NCBI GenBank assembly: GCA_905479715.1
Contig: CAJQNR010000082.1
Span: 1-64,000 of the forward strand
Length of the DNA stretch: 64,000 bases
Reading direction: 5' to 3'
Origin: an uncultured Sphingorhabdus sp.
GTDB lineage: Bacteria > Pseudomonadota > Alphaproteobacteria > Sphingomonadales > Sphingomonadaceae
Position 1 is the stretch's first letter; each line of letters opens with the position of its first letter. Under the pieces are notes generated by a model that saw only the letters and a program-made list of their open reading frames with translations, was not told the origin of the DNA and ran no database searches. A program made the translations under genes and the position numbers. Below are positions 54,201 through 59,878 of the stretch, one piece after another.

Positions 54201-56635
54201 TGAGCAGTATCGTTAACGGCAGTGGGCAGATCATTCACTTCGACAACGCTGATAGTGGACGTTGCCACGTTCGAGCTGAGAAGGCTGTTGGCAAAGCTTA
54301 TGGTAATATTGCGGTCAATGGTTGATGGCCGCTCTCCAACGGATTCAAAGGTGATTGCCTTCAATGCATTTTGATATTGAGCGGAATTGGCATCGCCACT
54401 CAGAGAAACGCCGGTAGCAGAGAGTATATAGTTGATTCCTCCTCCCAACGTGCCAGTTGCATCACTGGAACCATTCACCAGCAAACGGTCACCGGCCTGC
54501 GCGTTTGTCAGCGTTATTGTGGCATTTTGAACATCGCCGACCGGATTGGTGATACGAATGTCACTATCGACGATTGCCGTACCGGCAAAATTTTCGACAT
54601 ATGTCCCTTTATATGCAGAGCCGGCTGCAGTGCTGTCATTCCCGTCCAAATCGAGCCGCGGAATGGAAACCGTCGTGCCTCCGCTACCCAGGTTGAAGTC
54701 GAGATCGCCATCGTGACTAAAACCCGCTTGGGCGACCCCCGAAGCTGGATCGATATTATAGGTTATCGTGAAATCGCTGGTATCCAGCCAGTTAAACCGT
54801 GCGGCTGATGTAGTATTTGTGGACCCGGTTTCATTCTGCGTACCCGATGCCGTGACCTCGCCCGGAATGGAAACATCAAATTCAATATCCGATGTACCCG
54901 CATTTTCGAATGATGAGAGCGTATCGGTACTAACCGTCACAAATTCGCGGGAACGCGGTGCGCCGGCAACACCGTCAATATCAGCGACGGTATAGGTTAT
55001 ATCAATGTTCACCGGTACGCCGGTCAGAGTATAGAAAACGTCCCAACGCACTTCGGCTGTAGCGAGATCCCCTCCGTCACTCTGCAGTAAAAAAGTCGGA
55101 TCATCGCTGCCGCTCGGTCTATCAAATCTAATGGTGTCCCCATCGGTAATCGATACAATCGTCGCACGGATGGAGACGGCCAGCCCGTTAGCCGTGCCAA
55201 CATTATCCCAGGTTGCGGTTGCACCGGTTGTTTGACCCGGCGAGCGGTTGCCAGGAAAATTGTTTGTTCCGGTCGAAATAACAGTGCCCGATGCATCCCG
55301 AACGGTAAGCGAATTATTCGGTGCCGAAATGGCTGTTGAAGCGAGCAGTCCGTCCCAATCCCGCGCAACCAGAGAAGATGACTCCACCTGACCCAACCTG
55401 TTTTCCAAGGTCCAGTCACCGCCGCGTAGAATGCTGCCGGTATCGTCGATAGAAGCGGCTATATCGGCGCCGGTTATCGCCGCCAAGCGGTCCATCAATT
55501 GCTGTCCGGCCTCGTCACTGCCTACATCACAACCATAGATTAAAATGTCACCATCGACAGACAGCTTGGCACCTATCGATGCGAGGGAAGCTGATAGCGC
55601 GCCCGTGACGGTTGCGCTGTCAACTTGCGTCGTTCCCAGCCAGAACACCCCTTCATCGCCATGACTGACCAGATGGATCGCACCGATATTGTTGACGCCG
55701 GCCAAGGCAGTCATGATCTGGTCGATACCGTCACGACCTCCGTCGATAAGTACGAGAACGCCCTTCCCTGCCCATGTTTCGGCTAGTTCTTGGTAATTTT
55801 CGACATTGGTATCGATGAAAATATAGTCTTGCGACGACGTTATCTGGGGCGATACAACCAGCGCATCCGCCACCTCGGACCCTTCATCATAGAAACGTGG
55901 ATCCATGTTAAACGGGCGTAAAAAATTATCGTCTGCTATGAAGAAGTCACCGGTTTCGTAAGTTATTGCAGCGCCAAAGGTGTCTTTCACAACAAACCGC
56001 GGCTGCAAGAGATCGCGATTTAACGGGTGGTTATTGGTTATGCCTGCGGTAGCACCGGAAAATGCTTCACCGTCAAACTTATTATCGACCAGATATCCTT
56101 TGCTAACGACGCGAGCTTCCTCGGAAAACAATCGCTCGTTTACGTCGATATTGTCCGAGTAATCTGACGCAATTTCGGCGTCGAAAATTGCCGCTGGTAC
56201 GGATCTAATATTTCCAGGCATCGCAAGAACAGGTCCGGTTTCAGACGCCGGCACTACCGATTCCGCAAGAGTAACGCTGAATTGTTCCGCCTCGGTCACT
56301 CCTCCGGCTCCGGACGTCTGATCAATCGATGCAACGCCCTTGAACGATGTCACCAGATCATTCTGAATATCCAAGTCCGCTGGAACCAAACTGGACAAGG
56401 CCGCGTCGCTATTCTGGTCTGCCGCTGTTTGTGGTGCCAGTCCGATATTGGGGATGCTGTCGATCGTGATCCATCGGTTGCCCGATGACAAAAGGCCAGG
56501 CGTTAACGCATCGTGGTCCTGTCCATCGAATGAGGGCATAGCGGCCGCAGCAGTTACAACCGCTGCCCCGTCAAACATCATTCGCGGCTCAAGAGCGATA
56601 AGATGAGATTGCGGATTTGTAGATTTCTTGACCAT
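42209..56635 (-). CDS. giant LEPR-motif / DUF4347 / tandem-95 (cadherin-like) repeat surface or secreted protein
   Basis: Uninterrupted ~4,800-aa ORF (ORF track begins at 56656; MVKKSTNPQ at 56635 is the likelier start); LEPRMMFDGAA; DUF4347-like block; about 25 VNDAP...EDTPV...NDSDPDGD units. Confidence 0.93.
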   Translation of the reverse strand: MVKKSTNPQSHLIALEPRMMFDGAAVVTAAAAMPSFDGQDHDALTPGLLSSGNRWITIDSIPNIGLAPQTAADQNSDAALSSLVPADLDIQNDLVTSFKGVASIDQTSGAGGVTEAEQFSVTLAESVVPASETGPVLAMPGNIRSVPAAIFDAEIASDYSDNIDVNERLFSEEARVVSKGYLVDNKFDGEAFSGATAGITNNHPLNRDLLQPRFVVKDTFGAAITYETGDFFIADDNFLRPFNMDPRFYDEGSEVADALVVSPQITSSQDYIFIDTNVENYQELAETWAGKGVLVLIDGGRDGIDQIMTALAGVNNIGAIHLVSHGDEGVFWLGTTQVDSATVTGALSASLASIGAKLSVDGDILIYGCDVGSDEAGQQLMDRLAAITGADIAASIDDTGSILRGGDWTLENRLGQVESSSLVARDWDGLLASTAISAPNNSLTVRDASGTVISTGTNNFPGNRSPGQTTGATATWDNVGTANGLAVSIRATIVSITDGDTIRFDRPSGSDDPTFLLQSDGGDLATAEVRWDVFYTLTGVPVNIDITYTVADIDGVAGAPRSREFVTVSTDTLSSFENAGTSDIEFDVSIPGEVTASGTQNETGSTNTTSAARFNWLDTSDFTITYNIDPASGVAQAGFSHDGDLDFNLGSGGTTVSIPRLDLDGNDSTAAGSAYKGTYVENFAGTAIVDSDIRITNPVGDVQNATITLTNAQAGDRLLVNGSSDATGTLGGGINYILSATGVSLSGDANSAQYQNALKAITFESVGERPSTIDRNITISFANSLLSSNVATSTISVVEVNDLPTAVNDTAQITAENTPINNINVLANDFDGDGDTLSVISATALNGTVVINPDGSLNYTPILQFSGLDTIVYTISDGRGGESVATVEIVVTPVNEAPMPVGSLSSQSNIDAAQGIYVGTAQGFNDADDAILTYSAIGLPSGLTIDANTGAITGTIDNSASQGGSGGVYNIVVTATDPDGLSATQDFAWTITNPRPEANDDGGSTNEDSEIIINVLANDRDPDGDDLTIISASAANGIVVINANGTLTYTPNANFNGNDIITYTISDGEGGTDTAVYRMTVVAVNDAPNPIGVLPPQSDVDATTGVSVATASGFNDVDGPSTNYSATGLPPGLSINSNTGEITGAIDNSASQGGANGVYTVTVTATDFQSTPATQTFAWTVNNPAPTASDDVASTDEDTAVNVNVLTNDSDPDGDLLSVIAASAVNGTVDINGDGTITYTPNPGFNGTDSITYTISDGEGGSSTATVDVTVTSVNDAPTPVGSLPPQTNIDADTGISVATAGGFTDSDDATLTYSASGLPSGLSIDTNTGEITGVVDRSASQGGSNGVYAITVTATDSGGLSATQTFSWTVSNPAPVAANDSAVTSEDTPILIDVLPNDSDPDGDPISLIAAAASVGQATIVGNQVNYVPPANFNGIATITYTISDGEGGTATATIEVTVTAVNDAPVGTALPLQDTVDGAVIAVPVAGNFSDVDGDILTFTATGLPLGLSIDPDSGVISGTIDNSASQTGGGTYTAIITASDGNGGTATRAIVFDVVNPGPDAVNDSASTDEDIPVTIFPLANDSDPDGDDLTITAASALNGAVAINADGSIIYTPNPGFNGTDTITYEISDGEGGTSIAEITVIVADINDTPIANGSIGDQSNLDSQLISLPIAGAFSDPDGDLLNYSATGMPAGLTIDVATGIISGTIDHSASQINGGAYTITVYADDGRGGTVSTTFVWTVTNPAPVAQNDSVTTNEDTAVNVPILVNDADVDGDALTIVDVEAGHGTVTINADGTLAYKPNANFNGEDTIIYTISDGEGGFSSATVTVTVIPVNDAPTTVGLANQNGEDGAEVSIPTASSFSDIDGDDLTFTASGLPPALVIDPDTGLISGMLASDSSVTGPFIVTVTATDPSGESVSTTFVYSIQNIPPVAVNDTATTPEDTPVNVAVLTNDFDPDGDPLTITAASAQNGTVVVNPDGTLTFTPAENFNGEAVVSYTVSDGQGGIATATLTIDVVAVNDAPDSVLIPNITNEDNQSVSVDTGSFFSDLDGDTLTFSVTGLPAGLSADPATGIISGTIDRNASQPGGGVYSVTVSGTDPDGLSTSRTFTWTITNPVPTAVNDTAITNEDTPVDITVLTNDSDPDGDPLTVTAATALNGTVTISAAGVLTYTPDANFNGTDTITYVISDGNRGVSTAAVEVVVNAVNDPPVAVDDAATTNEDTPVTIGVLGNDTDIDGDPLTVTAATSPDGVVVINADGTITFTPNADFNGPTTISYTISDGNGGTSTATVSVTVDAVNDPPVANMDSITTDEDSPVDIPVLANDTDVDGDPLTVTAADAPNGTVTINADGTVIYVPDANFNGTDTITYTISDGQGGFSTSTVEVTVTATNDAPVTTPIAPQNDNDADVINLSVASNFSDVDGDMLSFAAAGLPAGLAIDAAGNITGTIDPDASQGGPGSDGIYAVTVTVSDGNGGTVNQTFVWEVNNPAPLAANDVAATNEDTPVIIPVLGNDSDPDGDTLSVISATAANGLVVINPDGTVTYTPKANFNGSDIITYSISDGNGGTSTATVEVSVAAVNDAPIVTRPLPNIADVDGGSPSIPTAGNFSDIDGDTLSFAATGLPAGLSIDPGTGLITGTIDNQASQINGGVYTVTVTANDGNGGTVSATFTYSVTNPAPTAANDMVATDEDTPVTVAVLANDTDPDADDLTVTVATAPNGSVIINPDGTINYTPNQDFNGTDTITYTVSDGNGGTSTATVDVTVASVNDGPEVDIPISDLANKDAEIISVDISDKFSDLDGDTLTFTAAGLPAGLTIDANGVITGTIDNQASQINGGVYTVTITADDGNGGTVEGSFTWVVTNPAPTAVNDTATTNEDTPTAPIVVLANDSDPDGDSLTVTSATALDGTVVINADNTLVYTPSANFNGTDIITYQINDGNGGTSTATVDVTVVAINDAPTADPPLNNQTNDDADLVSVDVRGSFNDLDGDTLGFSASGLPAGLSIDADGLITGTIDPDASQMNGGLYIVTVTADDGNGGTVDSTFRWTVINPPPVAANDVAATAEDTAVTIPVQTNDSDPDGDDLTIISADSANGVVVIEADGTLTYQPDPNFNGIDTIVYTISDGNGGTATASVEVTVTAVNDAPETAGLPDLFDSNNEDITVPLGSAFSDADDATLTYNITGLPAGLTFDPATGTVSGTTSATASSDVLDGLYTVTVTATDAAGEMVSTTFTWTITNEPPRANNDNYIGTEDTLINLDVLANDVDPDADPMTPIEIISAVATHGTAVILADGTINFTPDPDFNGTATVTYTIQDANGALATAVATIVVDPVNDAPDGTILPNRDSKDGDPVNIDFGALYSDPEGGALTFTATNLPDGLSIDMITGEITGIIGPDASQLNGGVYQVEITATDDGGLETAQSFIWKITNPGPTANSDLAATTEDTASVPIDVLTNDNDPDGDVLTVTAASAPNGVVVINPDGTLTYTPKANFNGTDTITYVISDGQGGSSTSTVTVTVGAANDAPTVTPLSALGNADADLIALDISGAFADLDGDPLTFTQTGLPPGLNIDAAGNITGTIDPSASQGGPNGDGIYSVTITADDSNGGTVSTTFNWTVTNPPPVASNDGPIAVTEDTPLDIDVLGNDVDPDGDMLTVTLVSAGHGDVTVNPDGTLNYAPDPDYNGPDTITYTISDGNGGTSTATVDIVVGSVNDAPVANPIAPRNALDGAVVSVPVAANFSDVDGDPLSFSATGLPLGLSIDSTTGIISGMIDKDASQPAGGIYSVIVTANDGRGGTVDQSFTWTITNPVPVAVNDSASTAEDLPVNIPVLANDSDPDGDMLSVTSASAAKGTIVIRPDGTIDYTPDPDFNGIDTIVYTISDGNGGTATATVTVTVGAVNDPPVAVNDIAVTNEETPVTVSVLSNDSDVDGDPLTVISAIAPNGTVSINADGTIEYTPDPDFNGIDVITYVVSDGQGGTATATVTVTVNPVNDPPVASDDVATTPEDTPVTISVLSNDSDVDGDALKVTGATSPDGQVTINADGTVTFTPNPDFNGVTTVTYTISDGKGGTATATVTLTVNPVNDAPVAVPDIDQTDEDTPVTVAVLSNDTDADGDPLTVTAASAPNGTVVINADGTVTYTPKPNFNGTDIITYTVSDGKGGFATTTATITVNAVNDIPAAVNDNVSTPEDAPVIIPVLGNDTDADGDPLTVTAAASPNGSVTINADGTITFTPDADFNGITTISYEISDGKGGTSTAVVTVNVTPVNDLPVASPDVVITTEDTPIELSPLDKASDIDGDPLTIISASSPNGTVTINPDGTVTYTPDPNFSGTDVITYQLSDGNGGFTTATITVTVTAVNDPPIASNDIADTEEEVPLVIPVLANDIDLDGDPLTVTNAVAANGTVAINADGTITYTPNVDFFGTDTIDYTISDGNGGTSSATVSVTVRNVNEVPVDGNEEMFGIGGAETIVDVLTNGSDPDGETLSVFTAKVDVGTVVINPDGTISHFAPPEFQGVATITYIVSDGNGGYDQSTATIIVTQANANVNDLLGANDPGFPDRPLPSTSVDPLDKFISTPLIISDAVNSFRSLSGLSDLNGNRPLLTAINGLRSLNGIGELDSAEGPIDQVVKQLDKIRDLRFGADRLFDPRFGDFLTEGLTGFSVRQLATGSDQVMIESVVRDRVIYMEIRDIGAESAPRMIEYQLRTRDGSPLPSWIRMDARGLAIIERPVDAETVRLIVRAIRADGQITEIPVIIQGSTGEIQIDEKRDLSQNTRGAVPLASTVALADASVADETAQLLAAFKA
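43005..54250 (-). repeat. intragenic tandem protein repeats (Big_9/tandem-95-like with interleaved He_PIG-like units)
   Basis: Counted by reading the ORF: about 25 VNDxP-...-NDxDxDGD units, about 15 of them preceded by a GLPxGLxIDxxTGxIxGTIDxxASQ unit. Confidence 0.9.
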
Positions 56636-56793
56636 CTGACTCTCCCGAACGTGCACATCAACCCAAACCCGTCAATGTGCCGCAACAGCTATAAATTACA
56701 CAATTAGCTAATGCCCTAGCTCGCTCTGTCTGACGCAGTAATACCAGAGAAGTATAAAGATCTGCAACGTCAAAACCTCAGAATTCCATAAAA

Positions 56794-56813
56794 TGACGTA
56801 AATTGATGTAAAT
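56794..56813. promoter_or_regulatory. tandem 10-bp motif upstream of the giant gene
   Basis: TGACGTAAAT immediately followed by TGATGTAAAT (9/10 identical, one helical turn apart), about 160 bp upstream of the start. Confidence 0.4.
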
Positions 56814-57255
56814 AATATTTTCTTGTTAATCAGAAATATATCAAATAAAACAAAGATATGCCTGCTAACATTGCATCCTTATATGTCATAAACTTAACGA
56901 TAACTTTGTAACAGAAAAATTGGATTTCATTTATCGTATTTATACTAGTTCTTGATTTGGAAAATCGATAATTTTCGTCAGAAAGCCGCCCTTGGCACAG
57001 CTTGTTCCAGTGGAAGACGAGGTCATTGATCTCGAACGGATGCTCAGCCCGGGCCTTTAAAGGGTCAATTTTGATTATCGCCCGAAAATCGGGGGTAAGA
57101 AGAATTTTTCAGAGCTCGAGCCGCGACACCCCCTTTGTCCGTGTTGCAGTGCAAATGCGGACAGTCCGCTATCGGCCCAATTGCGGTCGGTCCGAAATGC
57201 GCCCAACTTCCGACATTCGATGAGTGAATGTCAGTTCCGAAATGCGGACATTTGA

Positions 57256-57406
57256 TCGTCCCACCCAGTTCACTGCAAACCTGCCGGATGATCTCGCGCA
57301 CCCGCAGACGCACCTCCCCATGCAGCACCTTGAAGCGGTATTTTGACGCCCAGACAATGTGATAACGGTGATGAAAAGCCGTGTGAGACCCACGTAAATA
57401 TGGCAT
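57256..57406 (-). pseudogene. IS200/IS605-type tnpA N-terminal remnant
   Basis: MPYLRGSHTAFHHRYHIVWASKYRFKVLHGEVRLRVREIIRQVCSELG matches Y1 transposase N-terminus; homology then stops before the expected DHVH region. Confidence 0.8.
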
Positions 57407-57413
57407 AAGCATT

Positions 57414-57462
57414 ATCCTCCAGAAAATGACTTCGCCTGCGAGCCGGTCATTTTCTGGAGGAT
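57414..57462. repeat. 17-bp perfect inverted repeat (hairpin) next to the tnpA remnant
   Basis: atcctccagaaaatgac / gtcattttctggaggat, 15-nt loop. Confidence 0.9.
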
Positions 57463-57552
57463 AGTGCTGTGCAAACAATAACGGCTGAAGCCTCGTACCA
57501 GCTACAAGCTGGTGGGTTTATTCCGAAGGTGCCACTAAATTGGCGCACGGGG

Positions 57553-57598
57553 GCGGTACCGCGAGACATTGAAAATTAAGGAAAAAGGTGGTGCCCGA
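57553..57598 (+). repeat. imperfect direct repeat, copy B, overlapping the 3' end of tRNA-Phe
   Basis: gcggtaccgcgagacattgaaaattaaggaaaaaggtggtgcccga. Confidence 0.8.
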
Positions 57599-57664
57599 GG
57601 GCGGATTCGAACCACCGACACAGCGATTTTCAGTCGCTTGCTCTACCAACTGAGCTACTCGGGC
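57589..57664 (-). tRNA. tRNA-Phe (GAA anticodon), CCA encoded
   Basis: Reverse complement GCCCGAGTAGCTCAGTTGGTAGAGCAAGCGACTGAAAATCGCTGTGTCGGTGGTTCGAATCCGCCCTCGGGCACCA; 76 nt. Confidence 0.96.
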
Positions 57665-57765
57665 ATCTGGGCCTGCGCGATGCGCTGGCCACGTTAGGAA
57701 GCGACGCTATAGGCGGGGGGATTGCCGCTTGTCCAGCCTAAAAATGGCGGCCTTGTTATGGCTGC

Positions 57766-57969
57766 TCAAGCCTCCCCGTCGCGGCCGGAATCGCCGGCAA
57801 AATGATCGGCGAGTTCATCCGGTGAAACCGCCTGTCCCGGGATTTTATAACCGTCACCCAGCCATTGCAGCAAATCGCGATCCTTGCACCCGGCGCTGCA
57901 GAACGGCGTCCATTGTTCGGATCCCGGATTGCCGCAAACCGGGCATTTTGGACGTTTCCTGCCAGCCAT
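57766..57969 (-). CDS. yacG: zinc-binding DNA gyrase inhibitor YacG
   Basis: CPVCGNP...WTPFCSAGCKDRDLLQWLGDGYKIPG; the 57969-57766 frame carries the motif. Confidence 0.9.
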   Translation of the reverse strand: MAGRKRPKCPVCGNPGSEQWTPFCSAGCKDRDLLQWLGDGYKIPGQAVSPDELADHFAGDSGRDGEA

Positions 57970-57972
57970 CCC

Positions 57973-59445
57973 CTATCCCATGCCAAATAGTTGCGGGAAC
58001 AGGCCGGACAGAAGAATGGCGGTGATCACCAGCGGGCACAACCAGCGCACGAGGAAAAGCCAGATACGGTGGAGATTGCCGTCGAGCCCGTTTTCGCTGT
58101 CAATCAGGCGCCGGTCCGCGATCCAGCCGACAAATATGGCGACGAGAAGTGCCGATGACGGCAACAATATTTTGGCGGTCAGCTCGTCGATGATGCCGAA
58201 AACCGGCTGCCCTGAAAAGATCATGAAATCAAACGGCTGGAAATCCGCCTGGCTGTTGAACGAGAAACTTGCCCAGGCGCCGATCAGGAAGGCCAGCCCG
58301 CCCAAGATGATCGTCACCAGCCAGCGCGGTTTCTTGAAACGCCCGATGGCCCAGCTGACCGAAGCCTCGAGCAGGGCAACCGAACTGGTCAGTGCGGCAA
58401 AGAATACCATGATGAAGAACAGCAAACCGATCAGCGACCCCGCCGGCATCGTCTGGAAGGCGACCGGCAGATTGACGAACAATAGTCCGAGACCACCCTG
58501 CACCTGTTCCTGACCATCCAATATTGCGGTCAGAGTGGCGGGTGCAAGCGCCGCGAAGGTGATCGGAAATATCGCGAGCCCCGCGATAATCGCGACCGAT
58601 GTATCTGCGGCGGCAATCTGGAGGGATGTTTTTGCAAGATTTATATCCCGCGCCGCATAGGCACCATAAGTGATCATCAGCGCAGACCCGAGAGAAAGCG
58701 AGAATAACGCCTGCCCGAGCGCCGACAGCTGCACCGAAGGATCCAGCAATCGCGCCGGTTCGAAATCAAACAGGAAAGCGAGTGCCGCCCCGAATGATCC
58801 GGTGAACGCGCCATATATGGTAATCGCGATCAGCAGCAGGAAGAAAATCGGCATCAACCAGACAGCCACTTTCTCAATACCGCTACTGACCCCGCGACCG
58901 ACGGCAATGATCGTGAGCGTCATGAAGATCGCGTGCATCGCGAGCATCTCGCTACTGTTCGCCTGCAAGGCGGGCAATATGCCCTGGACCTCATCAACCG
59001 AATAGCCTTGCAGCGCACCCTGGGCGATGTTGCCCGAACCGAGGGTGCTGGCGACATCACCCACGAAAACGCCAATGAAATGGACAATCCAGCCCGCCAG
59101 CACGCTATAATAGGTGAGGATAAGAAAAGCGCCGACCATCCCGATACCGGCGGCCACCGACCACCAGGGCGATGCACGGGATTCACGCGCCACCCGCTTC
59201 ATGCTTTCGATCGCGGAGCCCTGTCCATGGCGTCCGATCAGCGTTTCGGACAACAGAATCGGCAGGCCGATCAGCAGGACACAGAAAATATAGAATATGA
59301 CAAAGGCGCCACCGCCATTCGCCCCCGCTTCAGCAGGAAAGCGGACAAGATTGCCAAGCCCGACTGCGGAACCGATCGCTGCCAAGACAAATGCTGTGCG
59401 CGAGGACCAACCTTCGCCTCGTGGTGCTGCTGCGCCTGCCATCAA
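57973..59445 (-). CDS. sodium-dependent transporter (SNF/NSS family)
   Basis: WSSRTAFVLAAIGSAVGLGNLVRFPAEAGANGGGAFVIFYIF NSS signature. Confidence 0.95.
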   Translation of the reverse strand: MMAGAAAPRGEGWSSRTAFVLAAIGSAVGLGNLVRFPAEAGANGGGAFVIFYIFCVLLIGLPILLSETLIGRHGQGSAIESMKRVARESRASPWWSVAAGIGMVGAFLILTYYSVLAGWIVHFIGVFVGDVASTLGSGNIAQGALQGYSVDEVQGILPALQANSSEMLAMHAIFMTLTIIAVGRGVSSGIEKVAVWLMPIFFLLLIAITIYGAFTGSFGAALAFLFDFEPARLLDPSVQLSALGQALFSLSLGSALMITYGAYAARDINLAKTSLQIAAADTSVAIIAGLAIFPITFAALAPATLTAILDGQEQVQGGLGLLFVNLPVAFQTMPAGSLIGLLFFIMVFFAALTSSVALLEASVSWAIGRFKKPRWLVTIILGGLAFLIGAWASFSFNSQADFQPFDFMIFSGQPVFGIIDELTAKILLPSSALLVAIFVGWIADRRLIDSENGLDGNLHRIWLFLVRWLCPLVITAILLSGLFPQLFGMG

Positions 59446-59494
59446 TGCTTCTCCCCGATTTTCCGGACCTGTTGCGGTCTTGTTACACCTGTTA

Positions 59495-59878
59495 CTAGCT
59501 GCGCATCAGCATCGGGCCAAGCGGTTTTCCCGCAAATATGTGGAGATGGAGATGAGCCACTTCCTGATGGCCGTTCTTGCCGATATTGGCGAGCAGGCGG
59601 TAACCGGGCTCAACCATCCCCGCCTCGCGCGCGACATGGCCGACGGCGCGGACAAATCCGGCAATTTCAGCCTCGCTCGCGCTGGCCGAAAAATCATCCC
59701 AGCTGACATAGCGGCCTTTCGGGATCACCAATATATGTTCCGGTGCCTGCGGGTTGATATCGTGAAAGGCGAGCACCCATTCATCTTCATAGACGGTCTT
59801 GTTGGGGATTTCTCCACGCAGGATTTTCGCGAATATATTGTCGTCATCATATGGCAGGGTCGGGTCAATCGCCATCAA
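59495..59878 (-). CDS. HIT family (histidine triad) protein
   Basis: IFAKILRGEIPNKTVYED...GQEV-like NGHQEVAHLHLHIFAGKPLGPM. Confidence 0.95.
   Translation of the reverse strand: MMAIDPTLPYDDDNIFAKILRGEIPNKTVYEDEWVLAFHDINPQAPEHILVIPKGRYVSWDDFSASASEAEIAGFVRAVGHVAREAGMVEPGYRLLANIGKNGHQEVAHLHLHIFAGKPLGPMLMRS

Noticed and set aside
42209-56656. Tandem repeats as a CRISPR array or simple DNA satellite
   Set aside because: Repeats are protein-level with diverged codons, in a single open frame; no short identical repeats with unique spacers.
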